Source: an uncultured Eubacterium sp. (GTDB taxonomy: Bacteria; Bacillota; Clostridia; Lachnospirales; Lachnospiraceae). From it: a stretch of DNA of 43,958 nucleotides. The stretch covers positions 1-43,958 of the forward strand of contig CAMEVC010000020.1 of the NCBI GenBank assembly GCA_945939115.1, written 5' to 3'. The translations under genes were made by a program, and so were the position numbers. Of the stretch, positions 1 to 8,420 are shown piece after piece. Position 1 is the stretch's first letter; every line of letters starts with the position of its first letter. The notes below the pieces were generated by a model. That model ran no database searches. It saw only the letters and a program-made list of their open reading frames with translations, and was not told the DNA's origin.

Positions 1-35
1 TACTCCTTTGGTAACTAAACTCTTTAAATTTAACA

Positions 36-614
36 TTAACATTTCCTCCTTAGAAATTTTAAGATTATACATGGCAACTGCATTAATGCTGTAATAATTA
101 TTCCAAGAAGCATGCATACAGCAATAGCATCTTTCCCTAATACATTTGCTATTATTGCAACAATAATGTAAACGGCTAATTGCAATTCAACTATCTTCCT
201 GTATATTCTCTTTTCCTTTTCTGTAATAGTTCTATTATCTGATTGAATTGGCGAGAATATCCCTAATTCTATAGCAGCTATAGTAGTTGCCATATATAAA
301 GTAACACCGCAATTTATTTTAGTTGAAATCCATAAGAACCCAGCCACAAGCATTGATGAACCCACAAAACATGTCCACGCATGTTTTGCATGAAAACCTC
401 CACTGAATTTGCGCAAAAATAAAAATGGCATTACCATTGTTATTCCATTAAGTGGAATACCCATAATACAACCTATTGCAATAGAAAAAATCGCTGGTGA
501 TAAAAGTAAAACTATACTATAAAGTGCATATTCATATAATTCACGTTCTTCTTCATTAATAGCTTTGCTTCTAATCAACCAATTAATAATTAGTTTTCTG
601 CACAAAACCATCAT
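36..614 (-). CDS. agrB: AgrB-type peptide-processing membrane protease
   Basis: This 192-aa polytopic membrane protein belongs to the accessory gene regulator B family. AgrB is a membrane cysteine endopeptidase that trims the AgrD precursor at its C-terminus and forms the thiolactone ring of the autoinducing peptide. The motif RKFSGGFHAKHAWTC (residues 68-82) carries the predicted catalytic His75 and Cys82. Their 7-residue spacing equals that of His77/Cys84 in Staphylococcus aureus AgrB. Several hydrophobic segments follow. The ATG overlaps the upstream agrD stop in an ATGA arrangement, so the two are translationally coupled. The opposite-strand LytTR regulator and kinase complete the circuit. 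Length and motif make the assignment firm; the substrate match to the adjacent AgrD is inferred from position. Confidence 0.93.
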   Translation of the reverse strand: MMVLCRKLIINWLIRSKAINEEERELYEYALYSIVLLLSPAIFSIAIGCIMGIPLNGITMVMPFLFLRKFSGGFHAKHAWTCFVGSSMLVAGFLWISTKINCGVTLYMATTIAAIELGIFSPIQSDNRTITEKEKRIYRKIVELQLAVYIIVAIIANVLGKDAIAVCMLLGIIITALMQLPCIILKFLRRKC

Positions 615-748
615 TTAACCTTCTTAAATTTCACTAAAGCCTTAGGTGTTTTAGGTTCATATGCAAATACACATGATGCTGAGTTAGCTTCTAACTTTAA
701 TACTAGGTCTAATACTTTTACAACCTTTCCTGCCTTACTCTTTTTCAC
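611..748 (-). CDS. agrD: AgrD-type cyclic lactone autoinducer precursor
   Basis: This small gene encodes about 45 aa from a GTG start. AGAAGG lies 6 nt before the GTG; an in-frame ATG at 769-767 has no ribosome binding site and would give 52 aa. The layout is that of AgrD: a basic amphipathic N-terminus (KKSKAGKVVKVLDLVLKL), a core ANSASCVFAYEPKTPKAL, and a Lys-rich tail. Cys26 followed by VFAY would give a five-member thiolactone ring (C-V-F-A-Y). The EPK after the ring matches the conserved acidic/proline recognition segment that AgrB cleaves. The stop codon overlaps agrB by four bases. The exact N-terminus of the mature peptide cannot be read from the sequence. Family membership rests on the motif plus the agrB neighbour. 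Confidence 0.9.
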   Translation of the reverse strand: MKKSKAGKVVKVLDLVLKLEANSASCVFAYEPKTPKALVKFKKVK

Positions 749-836
749 AATATACCTTCTGTACTCCATTACTAATAAAACGACGCTTTATATAATTTTT
801 TATTATCATATTTGTCATTTAAATTCAATATCATTT

Positions 837-871
837 GTTTGAAATGACATATTCCTCGTTTCAAATGACAT
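837..871. promoter_or_regulatory. Tandem 14-bp repeats, candidate AgrA/LytTR operator
   Basis: Two near-identical copies, GTTTGAAATGACAT (837-850) and GTTTCAAATGACAT (858-871), lie in direct orientation 21 bp apart, two helical turns. LytTR regulators such as AgrA bind pairs of short direct repeats with this kind of spacing. A further inverted match (TGTCATTT, about 813-820) lies toward agrD. The site sits between the divergent agrDB and agrA-agrC transcription units. Binding by the neighbouring regulator is inference. Confidence 0.65.
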
Positions 872-903
872 GCATTTTGCATACACTTCTTTTCTAAAAA
901 ACT

Positions 904-932
904 TTGCATTAATTATCTTATTAAGTTATAAT
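904..932 (+). promoter_or_regulatory. Sigma-A promoter for agrA-agrC
   Basis: TTGCAT (904-909), 17-nt spacer, TATAAT (927-932). The predicted transcript starts near 939 and reaches an AGGAG ribosome site at 951 before the ATG at 965. Confidence 0.7.
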
Positions 933-964
933 ATTTATAATTTTAATTTTAGGAGATTTTTACT

Positions 965-1675
965 ATGAATATATTAATATGCGATGACGATTCTTTGATT
1001 TGTGATCAGATTAAAACTCTCTGTAAGAATTTCTATGCAGAACATAATATCAGTCAACCTGATATTTATATATTTAACTCCGGTGAAGAAATGCTGGCTT
1101 CTGATCTCACTCCCGATATCGTGTATCTAGATGTTCAGATGTCAGGAATAAACGGTATTACAGCAGGTAGTGCCCTGTTAAAGTCTCACCCATCTGCAAT
1201 AATTATAATTGTAACTTCTTTTCCTGAATATCTTGATGATGCCATGCGTTTTCATGTATTCCGATATATTTCCAAGCCAATTGAAACCAAGCGTTTTATG
1301 CGCAATCTTGAAGATGCAATAGCTGAGTATAATTCTAAAGGCGGCTCTATTAATGTAAGGTGCAAGGGGATTAATTATACAATACCCGTAAAGGATATCA
1401 TCATGATTGAAGTTAATCCTCACTGTCGTAATCTTACAATATATACACTTAATGACAGCTACACAACAACACAGACACTTACAAGTCTTAAAGCTATGCT
1501 GCCAACAGGTAGTTTTTATCAATGCCACCGCTGTTATATTGTAAACATGAATTATATTTTATCTTATACAACTAGTAAGATATATCTGAGAAATGATTTT
1601 TGTGCAGATATTGCCCTTCGCAAATACAACAATTTCTATAACCATTATTCAGCATATCTTATATCTCTTCGATAA
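965..1675 (+). CDS. LytTR-family response regulator (AgrA-like)
   Basis: This is a 236-aa response regulator. Residues 1-120 form a receiver domain with acidic pocket Asp7-Asp9, phosphoacceptor Asp56 (IVYLDVQM) and Lys104 (ISKP). Residues about 127-236 form a LytTR DNA-binding domain containing the typical FYQCHRCYIVNMNYI segment. It would be phosphorylated by the downstream AgrC-like kinase after the autoinducing peptide is sensed, and would activate the divergent agrBD unit. The start is fixed by AGGAG 9 nt upstream. The kinase gene follows 20 nt downstream, so they form one operon. Family is certain; the target set is inferred from the tandem repeat upstream. Confidence 0.92.
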   Translation: MNILICDDDSLICDQIKTLCKNFYAEHNISQPDIYIFNSGEEMLASDLTPDIVYLDVQMSGINGITAGSALLKSHPSAIIIIVTSFPEYLDDAMRFHVFRYISKPIETKRFMRNLEDAIAEYNSKGGSINVRCKGINYTIPVKDIIMIEVNPHCRNLTIYTLNDSYTTTQTLTSLKAMLPTGSFYQCHRCYIVNMNYILSYTTSKIYLRNDFCADIALRKYNNFYNHYSAYLISLR

Positions 1676-1695
1676 TCTTTAGAAAGAAGGTTCAC

Positions 1696-3012
1696 ATGAA
1701 TTTATTTATATATTATTTATTTGTATATGTTATAGAAGCTATTATATTATGGCTATATTGCAACCGTTTATTTACGCCCAAAAAAAGCACAATTTTATCT
1801 CTTTTAATTACAATTGGCATGTTCCTTTTGCTTATTCCCGTTGCAATTCTTGGAAATCCTGCCATTAATACAATTCTTTCCTGTATCATATATCTGTGTT
1901 GCATAATGTTAAATTATAATTCAAAATTTACTTCTGCCCTTTTTCATGCCCTTGCACTGACAATCATTATGGCATTATCAGAAGGACTTATTGCCGCTGC
2001 AATTCCTCACATAAAAATATATTCATATCGGGAAGGAAACATATATAACGATTCAGAACTCACATTTGTTATATTAAGTAAATCTATTTACCTGTTTATT
2101 TCACAATTAACAGCCAGAATATTTACCAAAAACACATTTGATGATGAAACTAACTCTGCCAGAAAAAGCACACTGATGCTTTACCTTATTCCTGCTGTAT
2201 CCACTATAATTGCCGTATCTCTAGGCTTTATATGTACCACATCAATATTATCTTATACAAACAATGTTATCATATTTATTTGCTTAATACTTCTTTTAGC
2301 AATTAATATCCTTACATTCTATCTGCAGCAGGACATTGCCCAGAAGAATAGTGAATACGCAAGATTACAGATTGAACTTCAGAAAGAAACCGATACCGTT
2401 GAATATTATAAATATCTTCAGGAAAATAGCGAAAAGCAGCATATTCTTATTCATGATATTAAGCATCATCTCAACACCATTAATCATCTCAATGATGGAA
2501 AACATATAGATGAAATATCAAAATATATCAGCAATATTCTTGACAGTGAAGCATTACGGAAATCTAAGAAATATTGTAATATTGACATACTTAACATAAT
2601 CATTTCCAGATATGCTGAACTGTGTGATAAATGCGGAATAAATTTTGAGGCAGATATCCGGTCGAATACTCTCGGATACCTGCCTGCTGAAGATTATACT
2701 TCTTTATTCTGTAATCTTCTAGATAATGCTATTGAATCTGCCAAAACTTGTGACAATCCTTACATAGACTGTAATGTTTCTCTAATCAGAGATGGTAATG
2801 CAGACCTTATAAGCATAGCTAATTCATGTTCATCTTCCCCATTAGGTGATGACGGAAAAGTGCACTCAGCTAAATCTGATAAACATTTTCATGGCTATGG
2901 ACTTAAAAGTATAAGACGAATCGCACAAAAATATAACGGATTACTTAATTATGCTTATTCAGACGAGAAGCAGGAATTTCGTGTTGTTGTTATGATTGAA
3001 CACCCACAATAA
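1696..3012 (+). CDS. AgrC-like sensor histidine kinase (HPK10 type)
   Basis: This 438-aa membrane kinase has about six hydrophobic segments in residues 1-210, as in peptide-pheromone receptors of the AgrC/ComD class. A coiled linker (212-245) leads to an H-box, ILIHDIKHHLNTI, with predicted phosphoacceptor His253. The C-terminal GHKL ATPase domain shows the N-box FCNLLDNAIESA (Asn340/Asn344) and the G-box HGYGLKSI (399-406). It lies 20 nt downstream of the LytTR regulator behind AGAAAGAAGG. It most likely senses the cyclic peptide made by agrBD on the opposite strand. The ligand is inferred from gene context, not from the receptor sequence. Confidence 0.92.
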   Translation: MNLFIYYLFVYVIEAIILWLYCNRLFTPKKSTILSLLITIGMFLLLIPVAILGNPAINTILSCIIYLCCIMLNYNSKFTSALFHALALTIIMALSEGLIAAAIPHIKIYSYREGNIYNDSELTFVILSKSIYLFISQLTARIFTKNTFDDETNSARKSTLMLYLIPAVSTIIAVSLGFICTTSILSYTNNVIIFICLILLLAINILTFYLQQDIAQKNSEYARLQIELQKETDTVEYYKYLQENSEKQHILIHDIKHHLNTINHLNDGKHIDEISKYISNILDSEALRKSKKYCNIDILNIIISRYAELCDKCGINFEADIRSNTLGYLPAEDYTSLFCNLLDNAIESAKTCDNPYIDCNVSLIRDGNADLISIANSCSSSPLGDDGKVHSAKSDKHFHGYGLKSIRRIAQKYNGLLNYAYSDEKQEFRVVVMIEHPQ

Positions 3013-3032
3013 TTATATTGTGCACTAACCAG

Positions 3033-3629
3033 CTAGCCCTCTTTGATATTGCCCTTCTCCACATTTGGTCTGATTAAATTCTCATAGGAGTATTTCCACA
3101 ACTCTTCTGAACCCTCGCCGGTCTTTTCGTTGCGTTTTAATATCTGACTAAGATGCACGCCTTTCTCAGCCCAACTCTTTCCTTTAGAAGCATCATTGAG
3201 AATCACCGGCTGGAAATTATCCATAGTCCTTGCAAACTTAGCCTCCGGTGTCTGTTGTGCCTCGAATTCCTCCCACAATCCTCGAAGATATGCGCCCTGA
3301 TCCTCTGGTAGCATTCCAAATATCCTATCTGCGCCTTTCTGTTCTCTTTCCTTCTGTGTCTTTTTGCCCTCCTCATCATAGGCATAGGTATCACCTGCAT
3401 CTATCTCCACTAAGTCATGAATAAGAAGCATGGTTATTGTCTTTAATACATCTATCTTCTCATTGGCATATTCAGACAAAAGAACTGTCATGATTGCCAT
3501 ATGCCATGCATGCTCTGCATCATTTTCTTTTCTCGATGCATCCGCAAGATATGTCTGTCTTCCGATAAGCTTTTCTTTATCAATTTCCCTTATAAATTCT
3601 ATCTGTTTGTCCAGCCGTTCCTGATTCAT
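3033..3629 (-). CDS. HD-domain hydrolase (YfbR-like nucleotidase family)
   Basis: This is a 198-aa HD-superfamily phosphohydrolase. Metal-binding residues are visible at His40 (NDAEHAWHMA) and His71-Asp72 (LLIHDLVEIDAGD), the pattern of YfbR/YGK1-type 5'-nucleotidases that hydrolyse (deoxy)nucleoside monophosphates. The start at 3629 is chosen because GGAG lies 6 nt upstream; a longer reading to 3722 would run into the upstream gene and has no ribosome site. It lies about 58 nt downstream of siroheme synthase on the same strand and converges with agrC at about 3012. The precise substrate cannot be told from sequence. Confidence 0.8.
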   Translation of the reverse strand: MNQERLDKQIEFIREIDKEKLIGRQTYLADASRKENDAEHAWHMAIMTVLLSEYANEKIDVLKTITMLLIHDLVEIDAGDTYAYDEEGKKTQKEREQKGADRIFGMLPEDQGAYLRGLWEEFEAQQTPEAKFARTMDNFQPVILNDASKGKSWAEKGVHLSQILKRNEKTGEGSEELWKYSYENLIRPNVEKGNIKEG

Positions 3630-3687
3630 AATAGTCTCCGTTTCTTCAGTCTTTAAACACGCTTTGCACATTAGTCTTACTCGCATA

Positions 3688-5070
3688 TCAATCTGTAAGT
3701 TCCAATGCCGCAACCTCCCCAACCACTATAATGGCAGGTGATGGGAATTCTGCTTTATTCACATCCTCCGCAATGCTGCCAAGTGTACCGACAAGCTTCA
3801 CATATGTCCCATTATTATTTATTCCATGAATAACTGCAACCGGAGTATTCTCCGGCTTTCCGTACTGCATAAGTTTTCCCGTTATCATATTGATACTCTT
3901 AAGTCCCATAAGGAATACAAATGTCTCATCCAGCTTTGCATATGATTTCCAGCGGATTTCCTTAATCTCCGGTGAAATATTTTCTGCCGTATGTCCTGTA
4001 ATAACATGAAATCCTCTGCTCGCGCCTCTGTGGGTTACCGGAATTCCTGCCATTCCACAAAGTCCGATAGCTGATGTCACCCCTGGCACTTCATGTACCG
4101 GAATTCCATTCTCTTTAAGCGCAAGCGCTTCTTCGCCGCCTCTGCCAAATACAAAAGGGTCGCCGCCTTTGAGTCTTACAACATATTTGCCCTCAAAGGC
4201 TTTATTTATAAGAATCCTGTTAATTTCTTCCTGTGCCTTCGAGTGTTTTCCGCTTCGCTTTCCCGCATATATAAGCTCGCAGCTCTCCGAAGCAAATTCC
4301 AGAAGATGTTCATCTATAAGATCATCATAAACAATAACCTCTGCCCTTCTAATCTCAGATAAACCCTTGAGTGTTATTAGTTCATAAGAACCGCACCCTG
4401 CACCAACAAGGGCAACTCCCGGCAGAACAGCGGCTCTACTAATTTCCTCTGATGTATATTTATCCCAAAAAATCTTCTCTTCCGCATCTGTGCATACCCT
4501 GTCTGTTTTTATACAGAACTCAGATATTTCCCTTATAAATGATGTCCTTTTCTTATCATCCGCAATTCTTTCCTTCGCCACATTCCTGATATTTCCCAGA
4601 TAATCAAGAATATTTTCTATATTATTCGACACATTTGCATCAAAATCTCTCCTTAACTTAGCCGCAGTAACCGGACTTTTTCCGCCAGTTACCATTCCGG
4701 CAACGAAATCTCCCCGCTTTACAATGGACGGAAATATGAAGTCACACAACTCCTGGTTATCCACAACATTTACCGGAATCCCTCTTTCTTTGCACAATCT
4801 GGCTGCTGTTTCATCCACATTTTCGCCTGCTGCTGCAATAACAAAATCTATACCATCGAGGTCTGATGCTTCAAACTCTCTGTGAATACACTCAATCTGG
4901 CTGCCCTTATCTGTCATCCCAGTAATCAATCCGCTAATTGACGGCGCAACAACCTTTATCTTAACACCGAAATCCATTAATTTCTCAATCTTCCTTGCTG
5001 CCACCTTACCACCGCCAATAACGAGGCATGTATCCGCTTCTATATCCCTAAAAAATGGAAAATAACTCAT
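3688..5070 (-). CDS. cysG: Siroheme synthase, precorrin-2 dehydrogenase plus uroporphyrinogen-III methyltransferase
   Basis: This 460-aa bifunctional enzyme makes siroheme precursors from uroporphyrinogen III. Residues about 1-205 form the precorrin-2 dehydrogenase/ferrochelatase part, with NAD-binding GGGKVAARK (19-27) and the NVVDNQ segment whose Asp104 matches the key Asp of enterobacterial CysG. Residues about 218-455 form the SAM-dependent methyltransferase, with GVALVGAGCGS at its start and VRLKGGDPFVFGRGGEE. The length equals E. coli CysG (457 aa). The start at 5070 has AAAGGGG 6 nt upstream; an ATG at 5109 is less favoured. No sulfite or nitrite reductase gene is nearby, so the user of the siroheme is not in the window. 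Confidence 0.92.
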   Translation of the reverse strand: MSYFPFFRDIEADTCLVIGGGKVAARKIEKLMDFGVKIKVVAPSISGLITGMTDKGSQIECIHREFEASDLDGIDFVIAAAGENVDETAARLCKERGIPVNVVDNQELCDFIFPSIVKRGDFVAGMVTGGKSPVTAAKLRRDFDANVSNNIENILDYLGNIRNVAKERIADDKKRTSFIREISEFCIKTDRVCTDAEEKIFWDKYTSEEISRAAVLPGVALVGAGCGSYELITLKGLSEIRRAEVIVYDDLIDEHLLEFASESCELIYAGKRSGKHSKAQEEINRILINKAFEGKYVVRLKGGDPFVFGRGGEEALALKENGIPVHEVPGVTSAIGLCGMAGIPVTHRGASRGFHVITGHTAENISPEIKEIRWKSYAKLDETFVFLMGLKSINMITGKLMQYGKPENTPVAVIHGINNNGTYVKLVGTLGSIAEDVNKAEFPSPAIIVVGEVAALELTD

Positions 5071-5195
5071 TGTGTTCCCCTTTTTATGTATTATTTCTGA
5101 ATTGTTCATGTGTTTTCCTGCATTATTGTTGCAGCATTCCTGATTCCTAATCCTAAGACAATGTGTTACCTACAAGTAGTCGCATAAAATAACAA

Positions 5196-5334
5196 TTAGT
5201 AGGTATATTTTGCTTGTGATTAATATATTAGAATAATTTTTCCAGCAAAAATGCCTACTAAATTGCATATTATCATGCTTTAGTAGGCATTTCTTTTATT
5301 ATTCAACTTATTATTGCTCAAAATCACCTACTAA
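5196..5334. repeat. Alternating inverted 8-bp repeats; purF terminator within a 356-nt gene-free stretch
   Basis: The stretch 5071-5426 has no gene. It holds four alternating copies of one 8-mer: TTAGTAGG at 5196-5203, CCTACTAA at 5254-5261, TTAGTAGG at 5280-5287 and CCTACTAA at 5327-5334. A partial ACCTAC lies at about 5169. Neighbouring copies can pair in mutually exclusive ways. The best stem, 5249-5262 with about 5279-5292, has a second inner helix (GCAT/ATGC) and a T-run on the minus strand, so it probably terminates purF. The siroheme synthase promoter should also lie here but no clear one was seen. Confidence 0.6.
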
Positions 5335-5426
5335 ATCAACACATTTGTTATATTAATAGGTTTTCAGGCAGAAATCGTCCTCATATACGGCATTATTATG
5401 CTTTCAAGGCTCAACTTCATCTTTTA

Positions 5427-6869
5427 TCAGCCCATCTCACCACGAATATCAATTGTAGGCGGCTCAATTGGATAGTTACCTGTAAAGCATGCATCACAAT
5501 AACCTGTTCCACCGCATATCATCTCACTCAGCTTATCAACCTCAAGGTATCCTAATGAATCTGCACCAATAAGCTTGCAAATTTCATCCACTGAATGACC
5601 TGATGCAATAAGCTGGTCTTCCGATGGTATATCTGTTCCAAAATAGCATGGATGAAGGAATGCAGGTGAACTGATTCTCACATGGACTTCCTTGGCTCCT
5701 GCAGCTTTGAGAAGATTAACAATTCTTGCACTTGTTGTACCTCGAACAATTGAGTCATCAATCATAACAACTCTCTTGCCGGCTACAGCTTCCTTAAGGA
5801 CATTAAGCTTTACCTTGACGCTCGACTCTCTCTGAGCCTGCTTAGGCTTGATAAATGTACGTCCAACATAATTATTCTTAATAAATGCATTGCCATAAGG
5901 AATACCGGATTCCATAGAAAAGCCTAATGCAGCCGGATTACCTGATTCAGGTACTCCTACAACAATATCAGCATCTACGGGATGTGTCTTAGCTAAGATT
6001 CTTCCGGCATTTATTCTTGACTCATATACGCCCATTCCATCTATCTTGCTGTCTGGTCTTGCAAAATATATGTACTCAAATATGCATCTTGCTGTTTTCT
6101 TCTGGCATAATGATTTATCTGACTTAATTCCATCCTTAGTGATAGTAACTACCTCACCCGGCTCAACATCTCTTATAAATTCAGCGCCTACTGTATCAAG
6201 GGCACATGTCTCTGATGATAAGAAATATGCATTATCTCTCTTTCCAATGCACAAAGGCTTGAAGCCAAATGGGTCTCTTGCCCCGATAAGCTTTCTCGGA
6301 CTCATTACAATAAGTGAGTAAGCTCCCTTTATCTTCTTCATTGCATTTAACACAGCATCCTCAACTGTAGGAACATTGAGTCTCTCTCTTGCAATTAAGT
6401 ATGCTATTACCTCAGAATCAATAGTTGTCTGGAAAATTGCTCCTGTATATGAAAGCTCTTCTCTTAATTCTACAGCATTAAGAAGATTTCCATTATGCGC
6501 CATACCAAGAGTACCCTTAACATAATTAAGTACCAATGGCTGTGCATTCTCACGGCTGCTGCTTCCTGCCGTTGAATACCTCACATGTCCTACACCAATA
6601 TTCCCCTTCAGCTTATCAAGCTTCTCAGGGTTAAATACCTCATTGACAAGTCCCATATCTCTATATGAGAGGACTTTCCCCTTCGGACCTTCTGTATCAC
6701 TCACTGCTATACCGCAGCTTTCCTGTCCTCTGTGCTGAAGGGCAAAAAGGCCATAATAAATAGTAGATGCAACATCTAAGCCATCGAAGTCATATACACC
6801 GAAAACTCCGCATTCTTCGTGAAGTTCATCTTCAGCATAGTAGCTGTCATTAACATCAATCTGATTCAT
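5427..6869 (-). CDS. purF: Amidophosphoribosyltransferase
   Basis: This 480-aa class-II glutamine amidotransferase makes phosphoribosylamine from PRPP and glutamine, the first step of de novo purine synthesis. The N-terminal nucleophile Cys20 (HEECGVFGVYDF) is preceded by a 19-residue propeptide that must be removed, as in the Bacillus-type enzyme. The PRPP-binding loop is VVMIDDSIVRGTTS. Cysteines in CIFEYIYFARPDS, HPCYFGTD and GGTGYCDACFTGNYP match the [4Fe-4S] ligands of the Fe-S-containing PurF class. The gene lies 27 nt after purC and is clearly co-transcribed. The start is supported by GGAG 4 nt upstream. Confidence 0.97.
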   Translation of the reverse strand: MNQIDVNDSYYAEDELHEECGVFGVYDFDGLDVASTIYYGLFALQHRGQESCGIAVSDTEGPKGKVLSYRDMGLVNEVFNPEKLDKLKGNIGVGHVRYSTAGSSSRENAQPLVLNYVKGTLGMAHNGNLLNAVELREELSYTGAIFQTTIDSEVIAYLIARERLNVPTVEDAVLNAMKKIKGAYSLIVMSPRKLIGARDPFGFKPLCIGKRDNAYFLSSETCALDTVGAEFIRDVEPGEVVTITKDGIKSDKSLCQKKTARCIFEYIYFARPDSKIDGMGVYESRINAGRILAKTHPVDADIVVGVPESGNPAALGFSMESGIPYGNAFIKNNYVGRTFIKPKQAQRESSVKVKLNVLKEAVAGKRVVMIDDSIVRGTTSARIVNLLKAAGAKEVHVRISSPAFLHPCYFGTDIPSEDQLIASGHSVDEICKLIGADSLGYLEVDKLSEMICGGTGYCDACFTGNYPIEPPTIDIRGEMG

Positions 6870-6896
6870 AATACTCCATTTCCTTAAAGCGTGTTA

Positions 6897-7775
6897 TTAT
6901 TTACGAGAAAAATCCTTGCCTGTAAGAAGCTTGTAAGCCTCCTTATACTTCTCAACTGTCTTATCTATTACATCGTCAGGGAGAAGATAATCGCTGTCTG
7001 GATTAGCCTTTAACCAGTCTCTTACAAACTGCTTGTCATATGAAGGCTGGCTCTTTCCTGCCTCATAGCCCTCTAATGGCCAGAATCTTGAACTGTCTGG
7101 TGTAAGCATCTCGTCTCCGATAACAACCTCACCATTCTCATCAAGTCCAAACTCAAACTTAGTATCTGCAATAATAATACCTTTGCTTAATGCATACTCA
7201 GCGCATTTCTTATACAGAGTAATTGTTGCATCCTTAATCTTAGAAGCGTACTCAAGACCCTTTCCCGGGAACTGCTTCTCAAGCACCTCAATACTCTGCT
7301 CATATGAAATATTCTCATCATGGTCACCAATCTCCGCCTTAGTACTTGGTGTATAGATTGGTTCCGGAAGCTTCTCTGACTCTTTCAGTCCCTCAGGAAG
7401 CTTAATTCCACAAACTGTTCCATTCTCCTTGTAGCTTGCCCAGCCACTTCCGGTAATATACCCTCTTACAATACATTCAACCGGAAGCATAGTGAGCTTC
7501 TTACAGAGCATGCTTCTTCCAATATATTCATCCTTGTGGAAGAACTCTGGCATATCATTAACATCTACGGATACCATGTGGTTGGCAACAACATCCTTAG
7601 TATAATCAAACCAGAACTTTGACATCTGTGTAAGTATTGCTCCCTTGTCTGTAACCTTATTCTTTAAAATGTGATCAAATGCTGAAATACGGTCTGTAGC
7701 AACCATAACAAGCTTATCATCGCAATCATATACTTCTCTTACTTTTCCTTCATAGAGTAATTCACATTTTCCCAT
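6897..7775 (-). CDS. purC: Phosphoribosylaminoimidazole-succinocarboxamide synthase
   Basis: This is about 292 aa and converts CAIR plus aspartate and ATP to SAICAR in purine synthesis. Recognisable segments are ELLYEGKVREVY at the N-terminus, VATDRISAFDHIL, VECIVRGYITGSGW, and IADTKFEFGLDENGEVVIGDEMLTPDSSRFW (given only in outline here). It is the first gene of a purC-purF operon. Two in-frame ATGs compete. The upstream one (7787) directly abuts AAAAGG with no spacer; the one at 7775 has a 12-nt spacer and gives the usual family N-terminus, so it is preferred. The extra four residues (MDEL) remain possible. Confidence 0.95.
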   Translation of the reverse strand: MGKCELLYEGKVREVYDCDDKLVMVATDRISAFDHILKNKVTDKGAILTQMSKFWFDYTKDVVANHMVSVDVNDMPEFFHKDEYIGRSMLCKKLTMLPVECIVRGYITGSGWASYKENGTVCGIKLPEGLKESEKLPEPIYTPSTKAEIGDHDENISYEQSIEVLEKQFPGKGLEYASKIKDATITLYKKCAEYALSKGIIIADTKFEFGLDENGEVVIGDEMLTPDSSRFWPLEGYEAGKSQPSYDKQFVRDWLKANPDSDYLLPDDVIDKTVEKYKEAYKLLTGKDFSRK

Positions 7776-7866
7776 GAGTTCATCCATCCTTTTCTATATA
7801 GTTAATCCTATTTGGTTAAAATCTTGTCAAACCGCATATTTTAGCAGTCCGCAAGCAAACATAGAC

Positions 7867-7895
7867 ATTATATAACAGCACTGTGTCAAAATCAA
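7867..7895 (-). promoter_or_regulatory. Promoter for purC-purF
   Basis: Read on the minus strand: TTGATT (7895-7890), 17-nt spacer, TATAAT (7872-7867). The predicted leader is about 85 nt. No purine riboswitch core was recognised in it. A second TTGACA starts near 7829 but lacks a good -10. Confidence 0.65.
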
Positions 7896-7906
7896 TAGAC
7901 ATTCTC

Positions 7907-7935
7907 TTGCACTAAAGTATATAAAAGTGTATCAT
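7907..7935 (+). promoter_or_regulatory. Promoter for the PilZ gene pair
   Basis: TTGCAC (7907-7912), 17-nt spacer, TATCAT (7930-7935), giving a leader of about 78 nt. The leader contains a short imperfect repeat (GTCATGAATT and GTCATATGAATT). Confidence 0.6.
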
Positions 7936-8019
7936 TAAGTTATATCAATCGTCATGAATTTAGAGTTGTCATATGAATTGCAGCTCATCAATACATTTTA
8001 ATAATTAAGGAGAATCTAT

Positions 8020-8385
8020 ATGGATAACAGAATTGAGAAAAGAAGATTTAAAAGAATGAAGGCTGACCTTACCCTTCAGGTATCATCATTGTTCAATCAG
8101 GATAACAAGTCAGTTGTAAATCTTGATATGCCCATCAAGGTTGTCAATGTATCAAAAAGCGGCATAGGTTTTGAATCAAAGAGCATTCTTCCTATTGATT
8201 TTTATTTTAATGCTGCGCTTAAACTCGGTTCGACCCCTGACACATTGTACAGCGTTGTGAAAATTATCCGAAGCCAGCCGATTGAGGGCACAGATTTATT
8301 CTCATATGGATGCGAATTCGTTGGAATGGCTCCTATTCTTGGATACATTTTTGATGAATACGAGTCTGAGATTGAGGAAGAGTAA
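8020..8385 (+). CDS. PilZ-domain protein, probable c-di-GMP receptor
   Basis: This 121-aa single-domain PilZ protein shows both c-di-GMP contact motifs: RxxxR as R8-RFK-R12, and (D/N)xSxxG as N43-V-S-K-S-G48 (NVSKSGIGF). Such proteins bind cyclic di-GMP and pass the signal to motility, exopolysaccharide or secretion machinery. It has no membrane segment and ends in a Glu-rich tail. AAGGAG precedes the start. A single-pass membrane protein gene begins 35 nt downstream, so the pair may form one sensing unit. The output is unknown. Confidence 0.88.
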   Translation: MDNRIEKRRFKRMKADLTLQVSSLFNQDNKSVVNLDMPIKVVNVSKSGIGFESKSILPIDFYFNAALKLGSTPDTLYSVVKIIRSQPIEGTDLFSYGCEFVGMAPILGYIFDEYESEIEEE

Positions 8386-8420
8386 TTTTTCATGAATTAT
8401 AATGTATGAGGGGGATTCGC

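Noticed and set aside
3630-3722. Longer start of the HD hydrolase
   Set aside because: It overlaps the siroheme synthase end and lacks a ribosome site; GGAG supports 3629.
7776-7866. Purine riboswitch before purC
   Set aside because: The conserved loop and junction sequences of the purine aptamer are not seen in this roughly 85-nt leader.
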